Positions 33,911 through 42,279 of a DNA stretch of 64,000 nucleotides are shown piece after piece. Both the position numbers and the translations under genes were made by a program. The notes under the pieces are model-generated. The model was not told where the DNA came from, did not search any database, and was given only the letters and a program-made list of their open reading frames with translations. Each line of letters opens with the position of its first letter. The stretch's first letter is position 1. Source of the DNA: Comamonas thiooxydans (GTDB lineage: Bacteria; Pseudomonadota; Gammaproteobacteria; Burkholderiales; Burkholderiaceae_C); the NCBI RefSeq assembly GCF_000964545.1, contig NZ_BBVD01000002.1, positions 1-64,000 on the forward strand. The letters are read 5' to 3'.

Positions 33911-35242
33911 TTACGCCTTTTTCACCCAAACAGCGGCGAAAAACCCGTCTGTCTCGTGCTGATGTGGCCACAGACGCAGATAGCGTCGACCCTCATCACC
34001 ACCGCTGCAAAGCTTGTCGCCGTCGGCAATCTTGAGCTGCTCAAGCACCTCGCCCGCGTCCATCGGAACGAACTCGGGGTGAGCGGCGCTGAAGGCTTCG
34101 GCAATGGCTTCGTTTTCCTCTGGCAGGATGGAGCAGGTGGCATAGATCAGACGGCCACCGGCCTTGACCAGGCGCGCGCTGCTTTCCAGGATGGCAGCCT
34201 GTTTCTGCGTCAGCTCCTGCACGGCCTTGACGCTCTGGCGCCACTTGAGGTCGGGATTGCGGCGCAGCGTACCCAGGCCCGAGCAGGGAGCATCGACCAG
34301 CACGCGGTCGATCTTGCCGGCCAGGCGCTTGACGCGCTCGTCGCGCTCGTGGGCAATCGCGGCAGGGTGGACATTGGAAAGACCCGAACGCGCCAGACGA
34401 GGCTTGAGCGCATCCAGGCGATGACCCGAGACGTCGAAGGCATACAGACGGCCGGTGTTGCGCATGGCCGCGCCAATGGCCAGGGTCTTGCCGCCGGCGC
34501 CGGCGCAAAAGTCCACCACCATTTCGCCACGCTTGGCATCCAGCATCAGTGCCAGCAGTTGCGAGCCTTCGTCCTGCACTTCGATGGCGCCGCGGTTGAA
34601 GGCATCAATCTTGGCCAGCGCAGGCTTGCCGTCCACACGCAGACCGATGGGCGAGAACGGCGTGGGCTCGGCCTTGATGCCGGCTTTTTCCAGTTCCTTG
34701 CGCAGATCGGAGCGCTTGTCGTTGAGCGTGTTGACACGCAGGTCCAATGGAGCTGCCTGCTCCATGCTGGCGGCCAGTGCCCAGAATCCATCGCCCAGCT
34801 GGGCCTTGAGCGGCTCGACCAGCCATTCGGGCAGATTGTGACGGTGCGCCTCCATCAGCTCTTCGGGCTTGACGCCGTCGCAGGCAGCCAGCCACTTGAG
34901 TTCCTGTGGCGTCAGCGCGGCCTTGATAAAGGTCTCGCTGTCCTGGCCGTCCTTGTTCTTGACCTTGCCTTCCTTCTTGGCCTGCTCGCGCAGCACGGCG
35001 GCAAAGCCCAGGATGGCCAGCCGGCGCTCGCGTGCGCCGCTGCCCGAATGCGCCAGCGCTTCGAACAGCAGCTTCTTGCGCAGCACGGTGTAGACGGTTT
35101 CGGCCAGGGTGGCGCGCTCGCGCGGGCCCAGATAGCGGTTTTCGCGGAAAAAGCGGGACACCACGGCATCGGCCGGGTGTTCAAATGTCAGGGCGCGCTT
35201 GACGAGTTCAGAGCAAGCGTCGAGAAGGGCTTTGGGATGCAT
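33911..35242 (-). CDS. RsmB/NOP-family class I SAM-dependent RNA cytosine-5 methyltransferase
   Basis: The 443 residues make m5C in rRNA or tRNA. The SAM site FCAGAGGKTLAIGAAM and the two catalytic-cysteine motifs (VDAPCSGLGTLRRNPDLKW and YATCSILPEENEAI) are present. The N-terminal 130 residues form a helical NusB-like region. The best-known member of this architecture is RsmB (Fmu/Sun, C967 of 16S rRNA), but this lineage may carry several paralogs, so I leave the symbol empty. It is divergent from a DUF1653 gene. Confidence 0.88.
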   Translation of the reverse strand: MHPKALLDACSELVKRALTFEHPADAVVSRFFRENRYLGPRERATLAETVYTVLRKKLLFEALAHSGSGARERRLAILGFAAVLREQAKKEGKVKNKDGQDSETFIKAALTPQELKWLAACDGVKPEELMEAHRHNLPEWLVEPLKAQLGDGFWALAASMEQAAPLDLRVNTLNDKRSDLRKELEKAGIKAEPTPFSPIGLRVDGKPALAKIDAFNRGAIEVQDEGSQLLALMLDAKRGEMVVDFCAGAGGKTLAIGAAMRNTGRLYAFDVSGHRLDALKPRLARSGLSNVHPAAIAHERDERVKRLAGKIDRVLVDAPCSGLGTLRRNPDLKWRQSVKAVQELTQKQAAILESSARLVKAGGRLIYATCSILPEENEAIAEAFSAAHPEFVPMDAGEVLEQLKIADGDKLCSGGDEGRRYLRLWPHQHETDGFFAAVWVKKA

Positions 35243-35382
35243 GGGCGCAATTGTCCCACTCTCGCCCTGGCCCTGGCTGGCACCAGAAATCTATGACGCC
35301 GGCCTGCTCCAAACGATTCATAGTAAAAACAGGCTTCAGCCCTTTTCCTTCAAGCGTTGACAGCTCATCTTTTTAAAGCATC

Positions 35383-35640
35383 ATGTCCGACCACGATCTG
35401 CCTGCACTCATCACCACCGAGCCCGGTCTCTACGAACACTACAAAGGCATGCGCTATGAAGTCATAGGCACGGTGCGCCACAGCGAGACGCTGGAGCCCA
35501 TGACGCTATATCGCGCGCTCTATGGCGAGCGTGGCCTGTGGGTGCGCCCGGCCGCCATGTTCAACGAGACGGTGGTAATCGACGGTGTGGAGCGGCCACG
35601 CTTTCGCCGCCTGCCCGCCGAGGAGCAGAAATCAGCATAA
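35383..35640 (+). CDS. DUF1653 domain protein
   Basis: The 85-residue protein is almost entirely a DUF1653 domain: PGLYEHYKGMRYEVIGTVRH, then EPMTLYRALYGERGLWVRPA. Function is unknown; the fold is SH3-like in relatives. It is divergent from the methyltransferase gene and convergent with purN, with a palindromic repeat remnant just after its stop. Confidence 0.88.
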   Translation: MSDHDLPALITTEPGLYEHYKGMRYEVIGTVRHSETLEPMTLYRALYGERGLWVRPAAMFNETVVIDGVERPRFRRLPAEEQKSA

Positions 35641-35690
35641 AGACAGGCTCTATCGCTTACCTATAAAGAAATAGAAGCTATCAAATCTGA
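35641..35690. repeat. Degenerate palindromic repeat between DUF1653 gene and purN
   Basis: The gap contains CTCTATCGCTTA, then TATAAAGAAATAGAAGCTATCAA, an eroded form of the element also seen at 37053, 50930 and 56657. It fills the whole 50 bp between two convergent stop codons. Confidence 0.5.
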
Positions 35691-36269
35691 TCAAGCCTTG
35701 ATCAGATTGAGCACGGCTTGCGGATAGATGATGTGCTCCTGCACCAGCACGCGTGCAGCCAGCAGCTCGGCCGTGTCACCCTCCAGCACGGGCACCACGG
35801 CCTGCTCCAGGATGGGGCCCACGTCGAGCTCGGCCGTCACGCGGTGCACGGTGCAGCCCGCAAACTTGCAGCCCGCATCGATCGCTCTCTGATGGGTGTG
35901 CAGACCGGTGAAGGCCGGCAACAGCGAAGGATGGATGTTGATCAGCCGGCCCTCATAGTGCGCAACAAAGCCTGGCGTGAGAATGCGCATGAAACCGGCC
36001 AGCACCACCAGATCAGGCGCATGGCGATCGATGACCCGCGTCAGCTCGGCATCAAAGGCCTCGCGGCTGTCGAACTGCTTGTGATCCAGAACCTCGGTGG
36101 CGATGCCGTTGTCCCGCGCGAACACCAGGCCCTTGGCCTCGGCCTTGTTGCTCACCACGGCGCTCACGCGGGCGTTGTACTGCTTTGCCCAGTTCTGCTG
36201 CTGGGATGCACGCACAATGGCAGCCATGTTCGAGCCGCCGCCCGAGATGAGGATCACGATGTTTTTCAT
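35691..36269 (-). CDS. purN: Phosphoribosylglycinamide formyltransferase (GAR transformylase)
   Basis: PurN transfers the formyl group from 10-formyl-THF in the third step of purine synthesis. The 192 residues show the substrate motif SGGGSNMAAIV, the folate and catalytic motif NIHPSLLPAFTGLHTH (Asn/His) and the catalytic Asp in TAELDVGPILEQ. ATG 36269 (MKNIVILISG) gives the standard start; the frame is open further but without similarity. It is divergent from the YceH gene. Confidence 0.97.
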   Translation of the reverse strand: MKNIVILISGGGSNMAAIVRASQQQNWAKQYNARVSAVVSNKAEAKGLVFARDNGIATEVLDHKQFDSREAFDAELTRVIDRHAPDLVVLAGFMRILTPGFVAHYEGRLINIHPSLLPAFTGLHTHQRAIDAGCKFAGCTVHRVTAELDVGPILEQAVVPVLEGDTAELLAARVLVQEHIIYPQAVLNLIKA

Positions 36270-36355
36270 GGGCGGCGATTGTCGCATTGACGGACAAACC
36301 CTATCGGGTTTGCACCAGTTCCTGTGCGCTGCCCTAAGACTTTCGAGGAGACCCC

Positions 36356-37042
36356 ATGCCGTTTGACCCACGCAACACCCCTTTGAGCGCCATCGAAGCC
36401 CGCGTTCTGGCCACGCTGATGGAAAAGGCCCGCACCGTGCCCGACAGCTATCCGCTCACGCTCAACAGCCTGGTCACGGGCTGCAACCAGAAGTCCAGCC
36501 GCGACCCGGTGATGGAGGTCAGCGAGGGCGAGGCCCAGGAGGCACTGGACAGCCTGCGCCTCAAGACCCTGTCGGTGCAGATCAGCAGCGTGCGCTCCAC
36601 GCGCTGGGAGCACAACTTCCCGCGCGGCATTGGCGTGCCTGACCAATCTGCAGTGCTGCTGGCCCTGCTGATGCTGCGCGGCCCCCAGACCGCTGGCGAG
36701 CTGCGCATCAACTCCGAGCGCTGGCACCGCTTTGCCGACATCTCCTCGGTCGAAGCCTTTCTCGACGAACTACGCGAACGCAGCGAGGAAAAAGGCGGTC
36801 CGCTGGTCGTGCAGCTGCCGCGCGCCCCTGGTGCCCGCGAGCAGCGCTGGGCCCATCTGCTTTGCGGTCCGGTGGATGTCAACGCCCTGGCAAGCACCAG
36901 CAGCGCCAGCACAGGCGGCAATGCATCGGCCCTGCAGCAGCGTGTGGATGCGCTCGAAACCGAAGTCGCCCAGCTGCGCGCCACCGTGCAGATGCTGTGC
37001 GAATCGCTGGGCGTGGAACCGCCTGCAACCCCGGCTGAATGA
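36356..37042 (+). CDS. YceH family protein (DUF480)
   Basis: The 228-residue protein has the tandem winged-helix DUF480 build: LSAIEARVLATLMEKARTVP, YPLTLNSLVTGCNQKSSRDP and MLRGPQTAGELRINSERWH are the family signatures. A C-terminal coiled-coil (ALQQRVDALETEVAQLRATV) follows. Its function is not established. It is divergent from purN with 86 bp between the starts. Confidence 0.92.
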   Translation: MPFDPRNTPLSAIEARVLATLMEKARTVPDSYPLTLNSLVTGCNQKSSRDPVMEVSEGEAQEALDSLRLKTLSVQISSVRSTRWEHNFPRGIGVPDQSAVLLALLMLRGPQTAGELRINSERWHRFADISSVEAFLDELRERSEEKGGPLVVQLPRAPGAREQRWAHLLCGPVDVNALASTSSASTGGNASALQQRVDALETEVAQLRATVQMLCESLGVEPPATPAE

Positions 37043-37052
37043 ATCCCGACAG

Positions 37053-37102
37053 AAACTGATAGCTGCCAGCGTTCATCCAATAAGCGCTGGTGGCCTTTTT
37101 CA
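37053..37102. repeat. Palindromic dispersed repeat
   Basis: GATAGCTGCCAGCG (from 37058) and GCGCTGGTGGCC (to about 37095) form an imperfect hairpin with a 12-base centre, followed by TTTTT. This is the best-preserved copy of the family in the window. It may double as terminator for the YceH gene. Confidence 0.65.
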
Positions 37103-37320
37103 ATCAATATCCAAAGTTCACAGTCACCAAAAATGGGGGCACTCCCGGGCAGAAGCGACCAGCAAGAGCCGTCCCGCAGCGAGGCTGTCGTCCCCCTTGG
37201 GGGAAGCTGCGCAGCCGCTCGGGGACTCATCCCTGGGGTTTCCCGCCATTTGTCGCAACCCGGACAGCCAGAAAAAGAACGTGCGTGCTACAAATCTCCA
37301 GCATTTGCAGGAGACAACGC

Positions 37321-38502
37321 ATGGACTTGGCATTCACCCCTGAAGAACAGGCTTTTCGCGAAGAGATCCGCAGTTGGGTGCGGGCAAATCTGCCCGAGGA
37401 TATTGCGCACAAGGTGCGCAACGATCTGCACCTGACGCGCGAGGACATGCAGCGCTGGGCCAAGATTCTGGGCAAAAAAGGCTGGCTCGGCTACGGCTGG
37501 CCCAAGGAATTCGGCGGCCCCGGCTGGAGCGCCGTACAAAAGCATTTGTTCGAGGAAGAATGCGCACTCGCCGGCACGCCGCGCATCGTGCCCTTCGGCC
37601 CCGTGATGGTGGCGCCGGTGATCATGGCCTATGGCACGCCGGAGCAGCATCAGCGCTTTCTGCCCGGCATCGCCAGCGGCGAAGTCTGGTGGAGCCAGGG
37701 CTATTCCGAACCGGGTTCGGGCTCGGACCTGGCCAGCGTCAAGACCCGCGCCGAACGCGTGGGCGACAAATACATCGTCAACGGTCAGAAGACCTGGACC
37801 ACGCTGGGCCAGTACGGCGAATGGATCTTCTGCCTGGTGCGCACCAGCAACGAGGGCAAGCCCCAGACCGGCATCAGCTTCCTGCTGGTCGACATGAAGT
37901 CGCCGGGCGTGACCGTGCGCCCCATCAAGCTGCTGGACGGCTCGCACGAAGTCAACGAGGTCTTTTTCGACAATGTGCAAGTGCCTGCCGACCAGCTGAT
38001 CGGCGAGGAAAACAAGGGCTGGACCTATGCCAAGCACCTGCTCAGCCACGAGCGCACGAACATCGCCGATGTGAACCGTGCCAAGCGCGAGCTGGAGCGC
38101 CTCAAGCGCATCGCCAAGACCGAAGGCGTCTGGGAAGACCAGCGCTTCCGTGATCAGATCGCCCTGCTGGAGATCGATGTGATCGCGCTGGAAATGCTGG
38201 TGCTGCGCGTGCTCTCGGCGATGAAGTCGGGCAAGAACCCGCTGGACATCGCCGGCCTGCTCAAGATCAAGGGCAGCGAGATTCAGCAGCGCTACTCCGA
38301 GCTGATGATGCTGGCCGCCGGCCCTTATGCCCTGCCCTATATCCAGGAAGCCATGGAAGCCGGCTACCAGGGCGACTTTCCCGGCAATGTGCTGGGCAAT
38401 GCGCCGCTGGCCGCGACCTACTTCAATATGCGCAAGACCACCATCTATGGCGGCTCCAACGAGGTGCAGCGAAACATCGTCGCGCAGACGGTGCTGGGCT
38501 GA
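37321..38502 (+). CDS. Acyl-CoA dehydrogenase, PimC-type large subunit
   Basis: This 393-residue FAD enzyme oxidises an acyl-CoA to the enoyl-CoA. Visible are the family FAD and substrate motifs WWSQGYSEPGSGSDLASVKTRA-like region (kept short here: YSEPGSGSDLASV), NGQKTWTT and the C-terminal IYGGSNEVQRNIVAQ. The start MDLAFTPEEQAFREEIRSWV is standard. A second, shorter acyl-CoA dehydrogenase follows 144 bases later; the pair resembles the PimC/PimD heterodimer for dicarboxylic (pimeloyl) CoA, but steroid-side-chain enzymes share the two-subunit plan. No other beta-oxidation genes are adjacent. Confidence 0.9.
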   Translation: MDLAFTPEEQAFREEIRSWVRANLPEDIAHKVRNDLHLTREDMQRWAKILGKKGWLGYGWPKEFGGPGWSAVQKHLFEEECALAGTPRIVPFGPVMVAPVIMAYGTPEQHQRFLPGIASGEVWWSQGYSEPGSGSDLASVKTRAERVGDKYIVNGQKTWTTLGQYGEWIFCLVRTSNEGKPQTGISFLLVDMKSPGVTVRPIKLLDGSHEVNEVFFDNVQVPADQLIGEENKGWTYAKHLLSHERTNIADVNRAKRELERLKRIAKTEGVWEDQRFRDQIALLEIDVIALEMLVLRVLSAMKSGKNPLDIAGLLKIKGSEIQQRYSELMMLAAGPYALPYIQEAMEAGYQGDFPGNVLGNAPLAATYFNMRKTTIYGGSNEVQRNIVAQTVLG

Positions 38503-38560
38503 TTCGGAACTGGCGGCAGCGCGGAGATTTCGCTTGCGTGAACTCGCACTGCTACCCCGT

Positions 38561-38579
38561 GCCCCCTCCGGGAGGGGGT
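38561..38579. repeat. GC-rich palindrome between the two acyl-CoA dehydrogenase genes
   Basis: CCCCCTCC and GGGAGGGGG form a small GC hairpin within the 144-bp gap. Related GC palindromes (CCCCCTTGGGGG, GCTGCGCAGC) lie at about 37190-37220 upstream of the first gene. They look like members of another dispersed repeat type; an mRNA-stabilising role between subunit genes is possible. Confidence 0.4.
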
Positions 38580-38646
38580 TCTTGCTAGAGCTTCGCTGAA
38601 TGTGATGGTGCGCAAGGCGCACTCGCTTCAGCAGCAGGAGACAAAT

Positions 38647-39762
38647 ATGGATTTCGATTTTTCCGACGACCAGCAACAACTGCGCGATGCCGTCGCCCGC
38701 TGGGTGGACAAGGGCTATACCTTTGAGCGCCGCCAGAGCATTGCCAAACAAGGCGGCTTCTCGCGCGAGGTCTGGAACGAGCTGGCCGAGCTGGGCCTGA
38801 CGGCCCTCACCGTGCCCGAGCAATATGGCGGCCTGGGCCAGGGCGCGGTCGATGTGATGGTGGTCATGGAGGAGCTGGGCCGCGGTCTGGTGATGGAGCC
38901 TCTGACCCAGGCTTTCGTGGCCTCCGCCTTGCTCGGCCAGTTCGGCGACGAAGCCGTCAAGCAAGCCTGGCTACCCCGCATCGCCAGCGGTGAAAAGCTG
39001 GTGGTGCTCGCATCGCAGGAGCGCAAGGCGCGCTACCAGATTGATGTTTGCGCGGCAAAAGCCTCTAAATCCGGCGATGGATATACGGTAGATGCTAGGA
39101 AAAACATTGTTCCAGCGGGCGACCAGGCCGACGCCTTCATCGTGCCGGCCCAGCTCGACGGCAAGATTGCGCTCTTCCTCGTCGAGAACGGCCGCGAAGG
39201 CGTCGCCACCAAGCCCTATGCCACGCAGGATGAGGGACGCGCGGCCGATCTGGTCTGCCATGCCGCATCGGCCACCCTGATCACCACCAATGGCGTGGCT
39301 GCCCTCACCCTGGCACAGGATGTGGCCAATGCCGCTCTTTGCGCCGAAGGCGTGGGCGTGATGGAGCAGACGCTCAAGCTCACCACCGAGTACATGAACC
39401 AGCGCAAGCAGTTCGGCGTGGTGATCTCCAGCTTCCAGGCCCTGCGCCACCGCGTGGCCGATATGAAGATGCAGCTGGAGCTGGCCCGCTCCATGAGCTA
39501 CTACGGCACGCTCAAGCTGGTGGCGCCTGCCGAGGAGCGCCATGTCGCCATCGCGCGCGCCAAGGTGCAACTGGGCCAGTCCATGCGTTATGTGGGCCAG
39601 CAGGCCGTGCAACTGCATGGAGGCATCGGCGTGACGGACGAATATGTGGGCAGCCACTATTTCAAGCGCCTGACCCAGATGGAGATGACGGGTGGCGACA
39701 CCTTGCACCACCTGGGCACGGTATCGGCCCATATGCAGGACAGCGCCGGCGTCTTTGCCTGA
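38647..39762 (+). CDS. Acyl-CoA dehydrogenase, PimD-type small subunit
   Basis: The 371-residue partner begins MDFDFSDDQQQLRDAVARWV and shows the N-terminal helical domain (YGGLGQGAVDVMVVMEELGRG) and the C-terminal domain with TEYMNQRKQFGVVISSFQAL and QLHGGIGVTDEY, typical of the PimD side of the pair. AGGAGA precedes ATG 38647. A short internal segment (bases about 39050-39107) uses unusual AT-rich codons, including a rare AGG, and resembles the dispersed repeat of this genome. A terminator follows. Confidence 0.9.
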   Translation: MDFDFSDDQQQLRDAVARWVDKGYTFERRQSIAKQGGFSREVWNELAELGLTALTVPEQYGGLGQGAVDVMVVMEELGRGLVMEPLTQAFVASALLGQFGDEAVKQAWLPRIASGEKLVVLASQERKARYQIDVCAAKASKSGDGYTVDARKNIVPAGDQADAFIVPAQLDGKIALFLVENGREGVATKPYATQDEGRAADLVCHAASATLITTNGVAALTLAQDVANAALCAEGVGVMEQTLKLTTEYMNQRKQFGVVISSFQALRHRVADMKMQLELARSMSYYGTLKLVAPAEERHVAIARAKVQLGQSMRYVGQQAVQLHGGIGVTDEYVGSHYFKRLTQMEMTGGDTLHHLGTVSAHMQDSAGVFA

Positions 39763-39822
39763 AAGCCTGCATCAACATTCATCAAGATCACGGCAACTGC
39801 ATTCAACCCAAAACTAAAAGTC

Positions 39823-39848
39823 AACAGCACGCTTCGGCGTGCTGTTTT
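39823..39848 (+). terminator. Terminator of the acyl-CoA dehydrogenase pair
   Basis: A perfect 10-bp stem (39823-39832 with 39837-39846) with the very stable C-TTCG-G tetraloop, followed by TTTT. Confidence 0.9.
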
Positions 39849-39923
39849 GCTTCCTGCATGCACTATGGACCCTGCTGCTCTTCCTATGATCTTTGCGCCA
39901 TTCACAAGATCAAGGAGACATGC

Positions 39924-40418
39924 ATGAGCAAGCAAGACAGCGAAAAGTATCTGCTGGAGTCCATCCGCCTGGCCATGGGCAATGTCAAGGGCCGCGAATC
40001 CGCGACCTGGCCTTTCGGTGCCGTGCTGGTGCGTGACGGCAAGGTCCTGGCGCGCGCCGTCAACCAGGTCGATGATCTGTGCGACCCCACGGCCCACGCC
40101 GAGATGCAGGCCCTGCGCATTGCCGCCAAGGCCCTGGGCAGCACGGATCTGTCCGGCTCGGTCATGTATGCCAGCGGCTATCCCTGCTCCATGTGCCACA
40201 CCGCCATGCTGCTGGCCGGCGTGAAGCAGGTGTACTTCGCCTACTCCAACGAAGACGGCGAGCCCTACGACCTGTCGGCTGCACGCGGCTATGAGGAGCT
40301 GGCTCGCCCCGAAGGCCGGCGCGAACTGCCCGTCATCAGCCACCGCGTGCGCGATGCCGGCGAGGACCTGTACCAGGCCTGGCAAAAGGCCGTGGACGAA
40401 GATCGTGCCACGGTCTAG
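39924..40418 (+). CDS. Nucleoside deaminase, probable guanine deaminase (copy 1)
   Basis: This 164-residue zinc hydrolase belongs to the CDA/guanine deaminase superfamily. The zinc site is seen as HAEMQAL and PCSMC, with the proton-shuttling Glu in HAE. AAGGAGA precedes ATG 39924. It is about 85% identical (by eye) to the protein at 45614-46102, and the two genes frame a 5-kb segment with uraD and two HIU hydrolases. That context favours guanine deaminase of purine breakdown over tRNA or cytosine deaminase, but specificity is inferred. Confidence 0.85.
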   Translation: MSKQDSEKYLLESIRLAMGNVKGRESATWPFGAVLVRDGKVLARAVNQVDDLCDPTAHAEMQALRIAAKALGSTDLSGSVMYASGYPCSMCHTAMLLAGVKQVYFAYSNEDGEPYDLSAARGYEELARPEGRRELPVISHRVRDAGEDLYQAWQKAVDEDRATV

Positions 40419-40448
40419 CCAGCACTGGCTCCAGCCGCCATCATGAAC

Positions 40449-40478
40449 AAAGCCCTGAATGACGAGTTCAGGGCTTTT
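40449..40478. terminator. Bidirectional terminator between deaminase and bestrophin-like gene
   Basis: A perfect 11-bp stem (40449-40459 with 40467-40477) around a 7-base loop with short A and T runs, between convergent genes. Confidence 0.85.
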
Positions 40479-40493
40479 GCATTCTGGAGGACC

Positions 40494-41441
40494 TCAGGTC
40501 AGCAGATAGTCCACCGGCTTGAGCGGCGCCGGAACCTGGGGGTCGCCCAGCGACTGGCTGAGGCTGATCTCGATGCTGCGGCAGATGCTGTCCAGTGCCA
40601 GGTCGTTGCTTTCCATGCCGAATGGCTCTTCCAGCTCGTCACCCAGCACATCGAGACCGTAGAAGGTATAGGCCACGATGGCTACGACAAACGGCGTCAT
40701 GAAGCCCGTGATGTCCACCAGGCCGAACGGCAGCAAAAAGCAGTACAGATGGGCCGTGCGGTGCAGCAGCAAGGTGTAGGAAAACGGAATCGGCGTATTG
40801 CGGATGCGCTCGCAGGAGGCAGCGGCCGTCGTGAAGCCATTGAGGGTGCGGTCCAGCTCCACGGCCAGGCAGGGGTCTATGCGCTGGTCGCGCACACACT
40901 GGCCCAGATCCTTGCCCATGGCCAGCATCAGCGCATCGGTGCGCTGATTCAGCGGCAGCAGTTGCAGGCGCTGCCACTCGGCATGAGTCAGCCACTGCTG
41001 GGCCGCCACATCGTCCTTGAGGCTGCGCAGCTGGGCCCGCAGCACATGAGAAAAAGCCACGGCCCGGTGCACCATGCGCACCCGCACATCGCTGGCCCGC
41101 TGGCGCGGGTCTATGGGGTGATCGAGCTCGATCAGACTCAGGCACTGGCGGGCCAGCGTGCGTGCATAGATCACGATCTCGCCCCAGAGCTTGCGTCCTT
41201 CCCAGTAGCGCGCATACGCGGTGTTGTTGCGAAAGCCCAGAAAAATCGCCAGCGGCAGGCCGATCAGGGTGAACGGAATCGGCGTGATGGGGATCTTGGT
41301 GTGGAACAGCGTGCCATGCGCCACGGTGACAATGATGGCCAGCACGATATTGACGGCAAGCACGCCTTTGATGCGTTGCAGCACCGAGCCCCGGACAATC
41401 CACAGCAGCTTGAAGCCCGACGGGCGATCTCTGACGATCAT
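40494..41441 (-). CDS. Bestrophin-like (UPF0187) membrane protein
   Basis: This 315-residue probable ion channel resembles bacterial bestrophins. The family start is clear: MIVRDRPSGFKLLWIVRGS, with LPLAIFLGFRNNTAYARYWEGRKLWG as the hallmark segment and ITGFMTPFVVAIVAYTFYGLD in the C-terminal half. Bacterial members conduct cations or anions. Why it lies inside the purine cluster is unclear; it may simply be a neighbour. Confidence 0.9.
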   Translation of the reverse strand: MIVRDRPSGFKLLWIVRGSVLQRIKGVLAVNIVLAIIVTVAHGTLFHTKIPITPIPFTLIGLPLAIFLGFRNNTAYARYWEGRKLWGEIVIYARTLARQCLSLIELDHPIDPRQRASDVRVRMVHRAVAFSHVLRAQLRSLKDDVAAQQWLTHAEWQRLQLLPLNQRTDALMLAMGKDLGQCVRDQRIDPCLAVELDRTLNGFTTAAASCERIRNTPIPFSYTLLLHRTAHLYCFLLPFGLVDITGFMTPFVVAIVAYTFYGLDVLGDELEEPFGMESNDLALDSICRSIEISLSQSLGDPQVPAPLKPVDYLLT

Positions 41442-41616
41442 GAAAACGAGAAATAAGGTCTAAACCCGAATTCAATCACAAGCATCCGGGGATTTCAGCC
41501 AGCGCCGAGAACTCCCACTGCGGCAGTAGGCAGCCAGGGCCGCGCCAGCACGCTCCATGCGGCATCTGCTGCACATGGGCAGCGCCCCCGACATAGGGCT
41601 CCCCCTCCAGCCAGCA

Positions 41617-41643
41617 TAAGAAAAGCCCCGCATTGCGGGGCTT
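41617..41643 (-). terminator. uraD: Terminator of uraD
   Basis: On the minus strand a perfect 9-bp stem (41623-41631 with 41635-41643) with a 3-base loop is followed by TTTTCTT. The same 21-base hairpin core recurs in the terminator at 55762-55792. Confidence 0.85.
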
Positions 41644-41659
41644 GGGCGGCGATAGGGGC

Positions 41660-42211
41660 TCAGGCGGCCTGCAGGCTGCCAGCACTCACGCGCTGCGCTA
41701 GGCGCAGGCGGCTGATGAAGCCGATCTGGCGCAGGGCTTCGGCAAACTCCTGCTCGGTGCCGCGCTCAGTGCGCGAGGCCAGTTCGGCAAACAGGCCGGC
41801 GCGCGTGTAGTGGCGCACGCAGGCGATGAAGGGAAAGCCATGGCGCGTGCGATAGGCCTGGTTCAGCTCGGCCAGGCGCTCGCCCTGCTCCTGCGCCAGA
41901 TCCCCCAGGCCCGCGCTTTGCTGCTCCTGCTGGGAGTCAACGGTCAGCGTGCCGGAGCGCACGGCGCTGGCCGACAGCTCGGGGTGACCACAGAGAAAGT
42001 GCAGGGTCTGCTCACGTGGGCTGCCATGCACGGCGGCCAGCATGGCCTGGTGCAGTGCGTCCAGGCTGGCAAAGGGGCGCTGCTGCGCGGCTGCCTCGGC
42101 CACCCAGGGGGCGTATTCAAAAACCTCGCCGAGCGCGGCCGCAAAGTCTGCGTGCGTCATGACGTTGAGCTCGTCGAGCGTGGGGATGGAGGAGATAGTG
42201 GTGCTAGTCAT
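41660..42211 (-). CDS. uraD: 2-oxo-4-hydroxy-4-carboxy-5-ureidoimidazoline (OHCU) decarboxylase
   Basis: UraD converts OHCU to S-allantoin, the last step after urate oxidase and HIU hydrolase. The 183 residues show LCGHPELS with the catalytic His, the helix RLAELNQAYRTRHGFPFIACV and the C-terminal EFAEALRQIGFISRLRL, as in the family. It lies on the opposite strand from the hydroxyisourate hydrolase genes but in the same cluster. An extra N-terminal 20 residues look disordered. Confidence 0.92.
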   Translation of the reverse strand: MTSTTISSIPTLDELNVMTHADFAAALGEVFEYAPWVAEAAAQQRPFASLDALHQAMLAAVHGSPREQTLHFLCGHPELSASAVRSGTLTVDSQQEQQSAGLGDLAQEQGERLAELNQAYRTRHGFPFIACVRHYTRAGLFAELASRTERGTEQEFAEALRQIGFISRLRLAQRVSAGSLQAA

Positions 42212-42279
42212 GGGGCCAGTGTAGGAAGCGCGTTTCCCGCCTCACAGTGCTGGCTTGTTATAGCCCGTATAGCAGCCGG

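Noticed and set aside
37165..37240. A mobile element remnant in the GC palindromes before the acyl-CoA dehydrogenase
   Set aside because: Only short palindromes such as CCCCCTTGGGGG are present; nothing like a transposase fragment or long inverted ends.
37288..38964. A 558-codon open frame antisense to the acyl-CoA dehydrogenases
   Set aside because: It covers two genes with strong family signatures on the other strand and has no recognisable motif or start signal.
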